Positions 27,601 through 41,760 are shown, counted from the stretch's first letter. The stretch: 46,741 nucleotides of DNA from Planctomycetota bacterium (GCA_029777335.1 JAKOSN010000037.1:1-46741); one strand, 5' to 3'. The notes: generated by a model from the letters alone, not told the origin. Made by a program: numbers and translations.

Positions 27601-27851
27601 ATCGAATCCGTCACCGCCTCACGGGTCACACCGCGTGGATCACGGGACTGGCGTACAGCCCGGAGGGGAAACGCCTCGCCTCGTGCAGCGGCGACAAAAG
27701 TGTGAAAATCTGGGAGCCGGTCGCGGGGGAGGAACTTCTCACGCTCGGGGGAGGCTCGGAGTTGTTCCATTGCGTGGCCTTCCACCCGAACGGCAAGTCC
27801 CTCCTGGCCGGGGCCGATGGCGGCATCCGCATCTGGGCGGGCCAGAGGTAG
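24642..27851 (+). CDS. Transmembrane Ser/Thr protein kinase fused to WD40 repeats
   Basis: A 1069-residue protein. Residues about 70-330 form a Hanks-type kinase: LGRGGVGVVYKA (ATP loop, near 75), VALKMMLAG with the ATP-binding Lys, HRDLKPANIL (catalytic loop, near 189), DFG, and MAPEQ (near 237). A membrane segment follows at about 352-378 (SLTLLSGAFVVALLAGLVTSV), then a coiled coil rich in A, R and E (EADDARSARTQADERAREAL). From about 475 to the end there are some 13 WD40 repeats (FSPDGKLLASGG, WDAATG). The kinase is cytoplasmic and the propellers should be outside the cytoplasm. This layout is a hallmark of Gemmata-like planctomycetes. GGGAGGGTG before the ATG supports the start. Confidence 0.93.
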   Translation: MTPTNDNDSLRTTEHHPQAETSGSNLSADCAQSLPPAGARTALYVPDQPTMLKGAPLTPEGQALAVPGYEVEGVLGRGGVGVVYKAQHRTLKRPVALKMMLAGCHAGPNELARFRLEAETVARLQHPNIVQIHEVGEANGHPYCALEFVEGSTLATKLGGKPMLAREAATLVEVLARAMQLAHSRNVVHRDLKPANILLTTEGIPKITDFGLARQLDSESGETQAGAIMGTPSFMAPEQASGRTHEAGPAADIYALGAILYNCLTGQPPFKGKTSVETLDQVRTQEPVPLSRVQVNVPLDLETICLKCLRKEPEKRYASAAELADELRRYLRGEPILARPVSRLERGWRWCRRNPSLTLLSGAFVVALLAGLVTSVHFALVARAEADDARSARTQADERAREALAAQSRADQNAVRARANEQLAFDRAYSSDLRLFQQAWDKNQFDFAHDLLNRQRPENTDGVERRGFEWDYWNRQSNLRLLTFTRHPASVGCVAFSPDGKLLASGGEGDFAKRTSLLKIWDAATGREMHSWTGKGRRVTGLAFSPEGKRLVTTTQEETAHVWEIKTGKELFALTGHTQYLKAVAWSRDGHHLATASGDFTARLWDATTGKERLVLKDANQSQVQCVAFSPDSTRVATAGDGDYALRVWEVATGKKVLTLPGHRGTVLTVAFSPNGKWLASGSVDGRMTIWNAAHGGNVRTLPVSAGNVSSVAFSPDSRRLASVSDRDGVKLWDVGTGQHLFTYKGQIGYLTSVVFSPEGKRLASADGEGKVTVWDATAGNLAVILSPNGQIQSLATSADGKWIVGGVQDGTAHVWDATTSEELRRFGTPPSPMRALAVHPRGHQAVIQGIGAKLEVWDPRDGTLLHREQSGALDIQAVAYSPEGTHFATTGFNAIVSLWSSTDFKLVHQFKGNGQGFALTYGGQGKYLALRDSEGVKIWEVASGHRVAEFSDPTAFVGALAMSPNGEQVASGNHLGMVTIWDLKTHRIRHRLTGHTAWITGLAYSPEGKRLASCSGDKSVKIWEPVAGEELLTLGGGSELFHCVAFHPNGKSLLAGADGGIRIWAGQR

Positions 27852-27894
27852 CAACCGCGCTGCCAGGAGGGGATCGTCTCCTCCGCGCCCCCGC

Positions 27895-29487
27895 TCACCG
27901 GTTGGAATGCTTGACTGCGACGCACGATTCGTCGTCCACCTGGGGAACATAGATGATGTAGCCTTCGACGACGCGGTCCGGACGATACCGGGACCGAATC
28001 GCCCGCGCCACCGCCGTGCCCAGATGACGCTCTTCAATGTTCTTCCGGTCCGCGCGATCGACGCCAAGCCGGGCCGGATCCATCAAGACGATCTTGTCGA
28101 ATTCCTGGTTGTGGATGCGCCGAATCAGGTTCTCCGCCGAGCGGGGCTGCGTTTTCACAGTCCGGGCCAGGGAGCAGGCATCGAGAATGACCGGCCGCTG
28201 CCCCCGTGAGACAACCACCCAGGGATCATCGGAGAGGAGTTTTTCCTGATCGCCCACGTAGCCCGCCAGCGGTTTGGCTGGATAGCGATGGCTGTGGTGG
28301 CCCGAGCGGACCTCGGCCAGAGTATCGCGCGTCTCGTGCCCCAGCACCGTCGCCCAGCACGAACACATTGTCCACCCCAGCACCGCGGCCAGAACGGGTT
28401 CAAGCAAGGCGATCTGCGACCGCGCCTGCTGCGCCGTTTGCCACATCGCGCCCACCACGAGGACGGCGAGCACCACCAGGTCAAGGAGGTGATTACTCAC
28501 CGTCCCCGCATCGGAGAAGATGACGATCTGGATGGGCACACAGAGAACCAGGGCGGTGTGGTAGATGGTCCAGCAGCGCTGTTTCCAGGCCAGCCAGCAG
28601 CCCAGCGCCATCAGGGGCGCCAGGATGTGAACTCCCGAGCCACTTTTGGCCATGAAATACAGGGTGCGGAAGGGTGCCTTGGCGAAACTGGTAATGCCAT
28701 TCATCCCGGCAGCGGACAGAGCCAGAAAGTTCTCCATCATGTGGCCCTGGCTGAGGTGATTGAGCCATGCCAGCGCTCCGGACAGCGAGCCCAGCCAGAC
28801 GACGGTAAACACCAGACAGTGGCGTCGATCCTGGCGAAGGTAGTGCAGCAGGATGGCGCCAGCTGCCCAGACCGCCGTCATCTTGGCCAGAACCGCCAGG
28901 GCACAGAGCACCCCGGCGAGAACAGCCCGGCGCCAGCTTGCTTGTTTCCCCGCAGCCAGGAGCGCTCCCAGCTGGAGCAAGACCGACAGGGAATCGCCGT
29001 GGATACTCGTGGTCGCCAGAAAGCCCGACCCGCTGGCCAGAACCAGCGCGGCCAGCGCCAGCGCGCCCACCGTCGGGCATTCCAGCCGACGAAGCATCAC
29101 AAGGATCGCGGTAAAGATCAGCAGCCCCACTCCCAGGGCAAGGAGTTTGCCCGCCAGCAGAGGATCGCCGAGCAGGCTGATCAGGTGCGCATGGAGGATA
29201 AATCCCAGAGGCATGTAGCGCGTGCCGCCAAAGACATCGCCGCTGTGCAGATCGGGGTAAAGGTGCCCCGCGCGATAGTCCTCGGCCAGGGCAATCCAGA
29301 TGCCGCTGACGTGGTTGATCTGGTAGCAATCGTTGCGGTGCCAGCAGGCGATCAGCAAACAGGAACCGAGCAGCACAAAGGCCAGCGCGACCAGCATCGC
29401 AGCCATCCCATACACCCCCAGATGGGCGGGGCGAGGGTGAGGCAGCGTTGGTTCCTCGGAAACCGGCGTCGAGAGGGATTGAGACAC
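27895..29487 (-). CDS. Polytopic membrane protein, glycosyltransferase-like (GT-C/GT39 type)
   Basis: A 530-residue protein with about ten hydrophobic segments, e.g. LGVYGMAAMLVALAFVLLGS at 24-43 and LLALGVGLLIFTAILVMLRR. The acidic loop after the first membrane segment (GIWIALAEDYRAGHLYPDLHSGD) and the long chain of helices resemble GT-C glycosyltransferases of the GT39/ArnT kind, which use lipid-linked sugars at the outer face of the membrane. No decisive active-site motif is seen, so the assignment is by layout only. It converges on the WD40 kinase gene (44 bases apart). Confidence 0.7.
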   Translation of the reverse strand: MSQSLSTPVSEEPTLPHPRPAHLGVYGMAAMLVALAFVLLGSCLLIACWHRNDCYQINHVSGIWIALAEDYRAGHLYPDLHSGDVFGGTRYMPLGFILHAHLISLLGDPLLAGKLLALGVGLLIFTAILVMLRRLECPTVGALALAALVLASGSGFLATTSIHGDSLSVLLQLGALLAAGKQASWRRAVLAGVLCALAVLAKMTAVWAAGAILLHYLRQDRRHCLVFTVVWLGSLSGALAWLNHLSQGHMMENFLALSAAGMNGITSFAKAPFRTLYFMAKSGSGVHILAPLMALGCWLAWKQRCWTIYHTALVLCVPIQIVIFSDAGTVSNHLLDLVVLAVLVVGAMWQTAQQARSQIALLEPVLAAVLGWTMCSCWATVLGHETRDTLAEVRSGHHSHRYPAKPLAGYVGDQEKLLSDDPWVVVSRGQRPVILDACSLARTVKTQPRSAENLIRRIHNQEFDKIVLMDPARLGVDRADRKNIEERHLGTAVARAIRSRYRPDRVVEGYIIYVPQVDDESCVAVKHSNR

Positions 29488-29823
29488 AGGTGACCTCCTG
29501 TTGGGGGGAAGTCAACGCTGAAGGCAGGAGCAAGGGTAGCAGCGGGCCCATCCCTGGCCGAGCGTCGCACGCAAGGGCGTCGTTTTAATGAGAGAGGCAT
29601 TATTGCGCCCTGGCGTCAGGAAATCTAGAGGAACTGCACGAGAAGAAGCGCGGTGACGCGGGAAAAAGGAGATGCGCCGATGCGCGGGAAAACTTCAAGA
29701 GCGCCGATTGCGCTGGTCGATGGACTAGTCAGAAACACGATCGTAGCGATTGTGCCGTCCGACGGCAGGGGCGCTGTCATCGGAGGGGCGCTTCGGGCTC
29801 AGTTCGGAGGCTGGGAGACGACC
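29488..29823. other. Upstream region of the BBP7-like gene
   Basis: About 335 bases between the divergent membrane-protein gene and the barrel gene. An in-frame ATG at 29680 with AAGGAG upstream would add 48 residues to the barrel protein, but that would bury its signal peptide. No clear promoter or hairpin was found. Confidence 0.55.
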
Positions 29824-31188
29824 ATGACCAAAGGGTACACTCGGGGAGCCCTGCTGATCGGCTGGCTGGTGCTGGGGTCGACAGTCGCTGCCCAGACCGT
29901 GCCGACCTATTCACCCAGCGGCCCGATGGGCTTGCCCGCTTCCCCACAGGTGGGACTGAGCCAGGGCGAACCCCACGGCACCCCCCCGCCGCATCCCAAT
30001 ATTCAGGATCCCCCGTTCCTGGCACCACCGCCAGGCGACGGCATCGCCATCACCGAGTTTCCGGCCGAGGCGACCGCGGGGGGTTACGAACCCTGCTGGG
30101 CAGTTCGGTTCGACTATCTGCTGTGGTGGGCCAAGAACCGCGGGGTGCCCGCCCTGGCCACCTCGGGGTTCACCATCGATAACCCGCCCGGTGCAGTTGG
30201 TCAGCTGACCACGCGCGAGGTCATTGGAGGCATCACCAGTCCCAACTTCGACGCCAACAACCATACCGGCATTCGTGCCGTGGGAAGTGTCTGGCTCGAT
30301 AGCGCCCAGACCCTCGGCCTGGAGGCGGGCTTTTTCTACCTCTTCCAGCGCACGGGGATGGCGAACGCCGATTCGCGAACCCTCAGCCAACCGGGTGATT
30401 TCTTCCCGCTGGTGCTGGCCCGACCATTCTTCAACCTGACCGCCGACCGGCAAGATGCGGTCCAGGTGTCGAATCCGGGCGTGACCGACGCCACCATCAC
30501 CGTGAGTCTCCCGCGCACCTTCTGGGGCGCCAACGCCACCTTCCGCTGCATGGAACCATTCAGCACCTATGGCCTGGGGCGCTGGGGACTGCTGTTCGGG
30601 TACACCTATCTGAATTACCAGGCGGACCTGAATGTGGACCAGACCACCTTCCCGACCAATGCTCCCCCGCAGGTGATGACACGCACTTCTCTGAGCGAAC
30701 AATTGAAAGGATCGAACCAATTCAACGGTGGGGCGATCGGGGCGGAGTACGAGGCGCGCTACGGCCCCTGGGTGTTGAACCTGGCGGGGAAGGTTTCGAT
30801 GGGTGCGCTCTATTCAAAAATGGAGTTGCACAATCAATTTACTTCGACCAACGTCACGGGAGCCACCGTTACCAGCGTCGCCGATACCACCGGAGTTCTG
30901 GTGCGGCCCACGAATGTCGGCAGCTGGAGCAAGACTCAGTTTAGCTATGTGCCCGAACTGGCGATCAACCTCTCCTACGACTTCAATCCCTGGGTGCGCG
31001 TAACCGCAGGCTATACCTTGCTCTACTGGGACAAGGTGGTGGAACCGGAAGACCAGATTGATCCGTTTGTGAATGCGGCCGGGATGGGACGCCCTTCGAC
31101 GGGTAGCGTCGGACGCCCAGCAGTTCGTCTCAAGCCGGACGACTTCTGGATGCAGGGGCTCAATGTGGGGTTACAGTTCAGCTTCTAG
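29824..31188 (+). CDS. BBP7-like outer membrane beta-barrel protein
   Basis: A 454-residue protein with a signal peptide (TKGYTRGALLIGWLVLGSTVAAQ), then a proline-rich linker, then CWAVRFDYLLWWAKNRGVP, the sequence pattern of planctomycete BBP7-family barrels. The remainder has alternating beta segments (TLGLEAGFFYLFQ, WGLLFGYTYLNYQ, AINLSYDFNPWVRVTAGYTLLYWDKV) and ends in the aromatic strand GLNVGLQFSF, typical of outer-membrane barrels. The substrate or pore role is unknown. It converges on csrA; a terminator lies between them. Confidence 0.88.
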   Translation: MTKGYTRGALLIGWLVLGSTVAAQTVPTYSPSGPMGLPASPQVGLSQGEPHGTPPPHPNIQDPPFLAPPPGDGIAITEFPAEATAGGYEPCWAVRFDYLLWWAKNRGVPALATSGFTIDNPPGAVGQLTTREVIGGITSPNFDANNHTGIRAVGSVWLDSAQTLGLEAGFFYLFQRTGMANADSRTLSQPGDFFPLVLARPFFNLTADRQDAVQVSNPGVTDATITVSLPRTFWGANATFRCMEPFSTYGLGRWGLLFGYTYLNYQADLNVDQTTFPTNAPPQVMTRTSLSEQLKGSNQFNGGAIGAEYEARYGPWVLNLAGKVSMGALYSKMELHNQFTSTNVTGATVTSVADTTGVLVRPTNVGSWSKTQFSYVPELAINLSYDFNPWVRVTAGYTLLYWDKVVEPEDQIDPFVNAAGMGRPSTGSVGRPAVRLKPDDFWMQGLNVGLQFSF

Positions 31189-31213
31189 GGAAGAGAGGGC
31201 GGGCGGAAAAAAC

Positions 31214-31245
31214 GCGAAGGGCAGGCTTGTGAACCTGCCCTTCGC
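31214..31245 (-). terminator. Rho-independent terminator of csrA
   Basis: A perfect 12-bp stem (GCGAAGGGCAGG with CCTGCCCTTCGC) around an 8-base loop. On the minus strand it is followed by GTTTTTT, the usual U-tract, so it terminates transcription from csrA about 80 bases upstream. On the plus strand no U-tract follows, though the hairpin may still help end the barrel transcript. Confidence 0.85.
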
Positions 31246-31324
31246 ATCTAAATAGAAGATCAACCACCGGATCAAGAGGCATCCCTGCCGATGGATTCAA
31301 ACCCACCCAAACCGAGCCAGAAGC

Positions 31325-31528
31325 TCAGCGTGTCACGGCCGGAGTCTGATTAGCAGTTGCGTTCACTTCATTCCCTTTGAGGGGAAGCAGTTCCTGACGA
31401 TAGATCGGGACATCGCGGGGCGCTTCAATCCCAAGGCGAATTTTCCCACGATCGATATCCACGACCGTGATACAAACATTTTCGCCGATATAAATCTTTT
31501 CGCCCAGTTTTCGGCTGAGGACCAACAT
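31325..31528 (-). CDS. csrA: Carbon storage regulator CsrA
   Basis: A 67-residue RNA-binding regulator. It opens with MLVLSRKLGEKIYIGENV and has ITVVDIDRGKIRLGIEAP, the full CsrA beta-strand core with the RNA-contacting L4, R6 and R44-region residues in the usual places, followed by a short helix and a T/N-rich tail. CsrA dimers bind GGA motifs in mRNA leaders and block or stabilise translation. GAAGGAGAG lies before the ATG. It stands alone between the barrel and metX, with its own terminator; no FliW gene is in the window. Confidence 0.95.
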   Translation of the reverse strand: MLVLSRKLGEKIYIGENVCITVVDIDRGKIRLGIEAPRDVPIYRQELLPLKGNEVNATANQTPAVTR

Positions 31529-31843
31529 GTCGCTACTCTCCTTCGAGCGAAATCGTGAGTAACTTCCTGCCTAATTCTACGTCACGAATGCCCTTGCCGA
31601 TGTCAAAGGGGTGACATTTTTGCCCTCTTCAGGGGGGTAGGCGCCTGCCCCTGATCGCCCCAGACCGCACAGCCCGAACGATCGCGCAGAAACGGTCAAT
31701 CGTAACAACAATTATTTCATGTAGTTGCGATCGGAAGGTGCAAACCCTCCCGTCCCCGTCGCTCTCACTGACCACGCCAGAAGGATTCACAACGGATTGA
31801 TGTTCATCCCTGGATGGACAGTTGGTTTGTCAAGGGGGGAAAG
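31529..31843. other. Intergenic region upstream of csrA
   Basis: About 315 bases between csrA and the end of metX. On the minus strand TTGACA is followed 21 bases later by TAGAAT, about 45 bases from the csrA start; the spacing is long for a standard promoter, so this is only a candidate. Nothing else stands out. Confidence 0.4.
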
Positions 31844-32926
31844 TTACTCGTGCAGAGCTGGGTTGAGCAAGGGAGAGAGCTGGGGTAAATCGGCGAGAAA
31901 GCCGTCGTGCCCATGGGAGGAATCCAGTTCCTCGTAACGCACCGAGATGCCCAGGGTGCGCATGCGTTCGGCCAGGGCGCGAATATCCTCGGGAGGAAAG
32001 AGCCAGTCGGAACTGATGCCGATCAGGATCACCCCGGCGCGAATGCGCGCCAGCAAGCGCGCTTCTTCCTCGAGGGTAGCGCCGAATTCAAAGGTGTCCA
32101 TCGCCCGGCTGAGGTAGAGATAACTGTTGGCATCGAAGCGACGCAGAAAGATGGCTCCTTGATGATCGAGATAGCCCCCCACATCGAAGCGTCCCTGAAG
32201 CGACCGACGCGGATCATCCCCGGCCCGATTGGGGCGCCGGCCAAAGCGCTCTTGCAGCAGCTCCGCCGATTTGTACGAACAGGTGGCGATTCCCCGCGCC
32301 AGGGACAGCCCCGCCAGAGGTGGTTCGTCGGGAGAGTAGTACCCTCCGCGCCAGGCGGGATCGAGCTGAATCGCCTGTTGCTGCAAGTGACTCAAGGCCA
32401 GCCCCATCGCAGACAGAGGCGCAGCACCGATGGCGATGCACCGCTCCAACCGTTCGGGAAAGAGCGTCGCCCACGCCAGCGCCTGCAATCCGCCAATCGA
32501 TCCTCCCACCACCGCCCGAACGCGCTCGATGCCCAGATGATCCAGCAAGTGCGCCTGGGCACGCACCATGTCCTGGATCGTCAGCAGCGGAAAATCTCCC
32601 CCATAGGGTTTTCCCGTGCGCGGATCGATGCTCGCAGGGCCAGTTGAACCGTAGCAGGAACCGAGCACATTGCTGCACACCAGGCAAGAGCGTTGCGGAT
32701 CGAGGGGCAAACCTGGGCCGATCAGATCAGGCCACCAGTCAGCCGCCCGCGCGGAGCCCGAGAGGGCATGGCAGATCAGAATCACATTGTCGCGTGCCGG
32801 AGCCAGAGTCCCGTAGAGCGCATAGCGCAGCGTGACCGGCGACAATTCAGCTCCGCCATCGAGCCGGAATGGCTGCTCGGTGGCAAAGGTAAAGTCGGCC
32901 TCGTGCGTTGGCTCCAGAGGTGGCAT
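31844..32926 (-). CDS. metX: Homoserine O-acyltransferase MetX
   Basis: A 360-residue alpha/beta-hydrolase fold enzyme that acylates homoserine from acyl-CoA in methionine synthesis. The catalytic triad is visible: S143 in GGSIGG, D307 in SSDWLFPPED and H338 in SSHGHDGFL. Other family marks are CHALSGSARAADWW, NVLGSCYGSTGP and GRFDVGGYLDHQG. I cannot tell acetyl from succinyl donor by sight; the adjacent MetY, which prefers O-acetylhomoserine, favours acetyl. It is 39 bases downstream of metY on the same strand. Confidence 0.93.
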   Translation of the reverse strand: MPPLEPTHEADFTFATEQPFRLDGGAELSPVTLRYALYGTLAPARDNVILICHALSGSARAADWWPDLIGPGLPLDPQRSCLVCSNVLGSCYGSTGPASIDPRTGKPYGGDFPLLTIQDMVRAQAHLLDHLGIERVRAVVGGSIGGLQALAWATLFPERLERCIAIGAAPLSAMGLALSHLQQQAIQLDPAWRGGYYSPDEPPLAGLSLARGIATCSYKSAELLQERFGRRPNRAGDDPRRSLQGRFDVGGYLDHQGAIFLRRFDANSYLYLSRAMDTFEFGATLEEEARLLARIRAGVILIGISSDWLFPPEDIRALAERMRTLGISVRYEELDSSHGHDGFLADLPQLSPLLNPALHE

Positions 32927-32965
32927 GGCTCGACTTCCGTTGACAACTCCCCCGTGCGGAGGACT

Positions 32966-36699
<3,734 letters not shown>

Positions 36700-37153
36700 G
36701 ACCGAATCCACCAGGAGAGAAGGGACAACACCTCGAACGTCCTCGCCCAGAAAGCGAGCAGCGCGGGCTTCTAGCACATCGCGCAGGCACTCTCAAGCCC
36801 AAGATACACAGAGGGAAGATGCGCTGATGGACAGCGTTGGCGCAGAAAGGAGAATGGGCCGAGGAATGAGCATCCGCCTCGATCCGGAGCCATCATGAGC
36901 GCCCAGAGGATGTTTTTGTTGACCGCGGGAATACTTGATGGGGTGGGAATCGTGTTGCGGCTCGCCATCTCCCCGCGATTCAACACCCGTGGCGAACCTC
37001 CTGGTTTCCGGGCGGGGCACCGGCAGGGACCGTCCGCATCCAGAATCCCGAACGGAGGAGTAAAGATTCGCTACCCTGCTCTTGACGCTTCCTGGTTGGG
37101 CTCTAAGATGATGGTTTTGATTGCCCCCGCTATTGCACGAGATGAGTAGAGCG
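36700..37153. other. Intergenic region upstream of rplM
   Basis: About 450 bases between the TPR gene and rplM, which point away from each other. A candidate promoter is listed separately at 37082-37109. Short frames on both strands have no ribosome binding site or recognisable product. Confidence 0.6.
37082..37109 (+). promoter_or_regulatory. Candidate sigma-70 promoter of rplM-rpsI
   Basis: TTGACG and TAAGAT are separated by 16 bases, close to the sigma-70 consensus, and lie 45 bases before the rplM start. Fits a strong constitutive promoter for the ribosomal protein operon. Inferred from sequence only. Confidence 0.55.
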
Positions 37154-37600
37154 ATGTCCACCTTCATGGCCAAACCGGGGAGCCTTCCCCAGCGCTGGTT
37201 TGTGATCGATGCCACCGATCAGGTGGTGGGGCGGTTGGCGGTTCAGATCGCCAACATCCTGCGCGGCAAGCATCGGCCGGAATACACGCCGCATTGCGAC
37301 ACGGGCGAGTTCGTCATTGTGATCAATGCCGAAAAGATTCGCTTCACCGGCAGTAAACTCGATACCCAGACCTATCACTGGTACACTCGTTATCCGGGCG
37401 GTTACAAGACCGTGCGGGCGCGCGACTGGCTGGAGACCCATCCCGACCGTATCCTGCGGGAAGCGGTCAAGCGCATGGTGCCGCGCAACCGACTCGGCCG
37501 TCAGCAGATGACCAAGCTGAAAATCTACGCTGGACCCAGTCATCCCCACCAGGCGCAGCAACCGATCGAGCTGCCCACGGAGTTCCAGAAGAAGAAATGA
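37154..37600 (+). CDS. rplM: 50S ribosomal protein L13
   Basis: A 148-residue protein with the L13 features: STFMAKP, WFVIDATDQVVGRLA, ILRGKHRPEYTPH, the GDFVIVINAEKI-like GEFVIVINAEKI, and RMVPRNRLGRQQMTKLKIYAG. It binds 23S rRNA early in large-subunit assembly. The ATG at 37154 gives the normal N-terminus; ATGs at 37142 and 37166 are alternatives. It is followed after 17 bases by rpsI, the usual L13-S9 pair. Confidence 0.97.
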   Translation: MSTFMAKPGSLPQRWFVIDATDQVVGRLAVQIANILRGKHRPEYTPHCDTGEFVIVINAEKIRFTGSKLDTQTYHWYTRYPGGYKTVRARDWLETHPDRILREAVKRMVPRNRLGRQQMTKLKIYAGPSHPHQAQQPIELPTEFQKKK

Positions 37601-37617
37601 CACGGGAGTGAGCAAAC

Positions 37618-38094
37618 GTGGCCGAGACCAAAGCGAAGAAGAAGTGGTACCTGGGCACCGGACGACGCAAGACCGCCGTGGCGCGCGTCCGGGTGTCGGA
37701 AGGCTCCGGCAAGATCTCGATCAACGGTCGTCCGCTCGATGGCTACTTCACCGAGATCAAGGATCGAGCCGCGATCCTCGGGCCGCTGGAAGTGACTGAT
37801 ATGCTCACCCGCCTCGATGTGGAGGCCCGGGTGCAAGGCGGCGGCTTTACCGGCCAGGCTGGTGCTGTCTCTCAGGGGGTCGCCCGCGCCCTCAAGGACA
37901 TGTTTGGCCTGACCACCGAGGCCGAACCCGCTGCTCCCCCCAGCGCCGATGGCGAATCCGCCGAGGAGCCCGCTCCCAGCATGGCCAAGCGCCTGCGTGA
38001 CTCCGGCTTCCTCACACGCGACAGCCGCATGAAGGAACGCAAGAAGTACGGCCGCAAGGGGGCGCGCAAGAGCTTCCAGTTCTCCAAGCGTTAA
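37618..38094 (+). CDS. rpsI: 30S ribosomal protein S9 with internal insertion
   Basis: A 158-residue protein starting at GTG. The N-terminal half has YLGTGRRKTAVARVRV, GGGFTGQAGAVSQGVARAL, and the C-terminus has LRDSGFLTRDSRMKERKKYG and ends FQFSKR, the conserved tail that reaches the P site. Between them, at about 96-122, is an alanine-, proline- and glutamate-rich stretch (EAEPAAPPSADGESAEEPAP) where most bacteria have a few residues. The insertion makes the protein about 25 residues longer than usual. It follows rplM after 17 bases in one operon. Confidence 0.96.
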   Translation: MAETKAKKKWYLGTGRRKTAVARVRVSEGSGKISINGRPLDGYFTEIKDRAAILGPLEVTDMLTRLDVEARVQGGGFTGQAGAVSQGVARALKDMFGLTTEAEPAAPPSADGESAEEPAPSMAKRLRDSGFLTRDSRMKERKKYGRKGARKSFQFSKR

Positions 38095-38122
38095 CCCTCT
38101 CCCTCCCGTGGAGATTCTCTCA

Positions 38123-38157
38123 GGGCGACCGGAAGTTTGCTAACCTCTGGTCGCCCC
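38123..38157 (+). terminator. Candidate terminator of rplM-rpsI
   Basis: An 8-bp stem (GGGCGACC with GGTCGCCC) closing an 18-base loop, 28 bases after the rpsI stop. There is only a weak T-rich stretch after it (CTTGG), so termination here is likely but not certain. Confidence 0.55.
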
Positions 38158-38234
38158 TTGGCTGCGCATCCCTCTGGGGAGATCCTTCCCCAAACCGACT
38201 TTTCTGTCCCCTCCGCGCCGAGCAAGGAGCAACC

Positions 38235-38678
38235 ATGCCCTCTGGACCGCTACTCGCCCTCGCCCTCGGGACTCTGCTGAGTCTCCAACCGACCCCAAAA
38301 GACGATCCCGCCGCCAAGGAAGCGAAAACGCTGCAAGGGACCTGGAAGGTCGTTGCGTTGGAGGTCGATGGCAAGGCCATCCCTGCGGAACAGGGCCCCA
38401 GGGAACTCGTCTTCAAGGGCGACGAGTTGCTCGGCCTCGCTCCCAATGCGAAGTTCAAACTCGATCCCACCCAGAAACCAAAGCATCTGGATCTGATCAA
38501 CAAAAACGATCCGAAAAAGATCTTTCCACTCATCTACGAATTGAAGGACGACGAACTCCGCATCGCCGTCCCCCTCGTCGAACGAGGCAAGGGTGCCGAG
38601 GCCAAGCGCCCAACCAGTTTCACCGGTAACAAGGAAGCTCCGATCGTCGTGCTCAAGGCCAAACGTGAAAAGAAGTAG
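38235..38678 (+). CDS. TIGR03067-like protein
   Basis: A 147-residue protein with a short hydrophobic N-terminus (GPLLALALGTLLSL) and the planctomycete TIGR03067 pattern: LQGTWKVVALEVDGKAIP, ELVFKGDELLG, FKLDPTQKPKHLDL and IYELKDDELRIAV. The fold resembles lipocalin-like small-molecule binders, but the function is not known. GCAAGGAGCAACC before the ATG is a good ribosome binding site. A strong hairpin at 38696 follows. Confidence 0.88.
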   Translation: MPSGPLLALALGTLLSLQPTPKDDPAAKEAKTLQGTWKVVALEVDGKAIPAEQGPRELVFKGDELLGLAPNAKFKLDPTQKPKHLDLINKNDPKKIFPLIYELKDDELRIAVPLVERGKGAEAKRPTSFTGNKEAPIVVLKAKREKK

Positions 38679-38695
38679 CCGCGGACAGTCCCTTC

Positions 38696-38726
38696 GCAAT
38701 CGCACCACGACCCCTGGTGCGATTGC
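38696..38726 (+). terminator. Hairpin downstream of the TIGR03067-like gene
   Basis: A perfect 12-bp stem (GCAATCGCACCA with TGGTGCGATTGC) with a 7-base loop, 18 bases after the stop codon. Only GTT follows, so it is a terminator with a weak U-tract or an mRNA 3'-end stabiliser. Confidence 0.65.
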
Positions 38727-39027
38727 GTTCACCTTCCTGTCAGAATCCCCCTGCCAAAACCGGTCCCTCCTTTCCTCCGAGACCATCCCCGTTCCTCTCT
38801 GTCACGCCATAACTCCCTTGCAAGAATAGACCTGAGAAAATCAACTCTTTTTTCATCACTCGGCATCATTCTTGCTAGGAACACTGAAATGAGGAGCGCG
38901 TTCGGGCGTACCTGGATTGTGCCGTTCTGAAGCCGGCTCGCTGCGAGGGGCGTAGGGTTCTGTCTGCGCCGCGAATCCGTACAGGGAATCAACGCTCCCT
39001 TCCACTCACTTTCAAGGAGCGTGCCAC
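38727..39027. other. Intergenic region upstream of clpB
   Basis: About 300 bases before clpB. I looked for CIRCE and for HspR-type inverted repeats and found neither. A short minus-strand frame (38729-38992) has no ribosome binding site or family. The AAGGAG before the clpB start is the only clear element. Confidence 0.5.
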
Positions 39028-41628
<2,601 letters not shown>

Positions 41629-41647
41629 CTGACGACGCTTGCACTCG

Positions 41648-41698
41648 CCAGGCGTGAAGTCCCCGAGACCGTACCGTCCTGGGCCGCTTCACGCCTGG
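41648..41698 (+). terminator. Candidate terminator hairpin after clpB
   Basis: Inverted repeat of 12 perfect bases (CCAGGCGTGAAG with CTTCACGCCTGG) with a 27-base loop, starting 19 bases after the clpB stop. There is no U-tract, so termination is plausible but not certain. Confidence 0.5.
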
Positions 41699-41718
41699 TT
41701 CGCCAACCACGACGTTCA

Positions 41719-41760
41719 TTCCTGCCACATTCGGCGCAAATCGCTTCATCGTGGCAGGAA
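41719..41760. repeat. Inverted repeat between clpB and lon
   Basis: TTCCTGCCAC and GTGGCAGGAA, ten perfect bases each, are separated by 22 bases in the 380-base region between clpB and lon. It may be an operator or an RNA hairpin in the lon leader. It matches neither CIRCE nor HAIR. The rest of this region (41761-42008) shows no gene. Confidence 0.6.

Noticed and set aside
29653..29823. N-terminal extension of the BBP7-like gene from ATG 29680
   Set aside because: It has a fair ribosome binding site, but it would put about 48 residues before the signal peptide and its codon use is poor.
38729..38992. 87-residue minus-strand frame upstream of clpB
   Set aside because: No ribosome binding site or known family; it lies over the hairpin and promoter region of clpB.
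38727..39027. CIRCE or HspR operator before clpB
   Set aside because: No TTAGCACTC or CTTGAGT inverted repeat is present.
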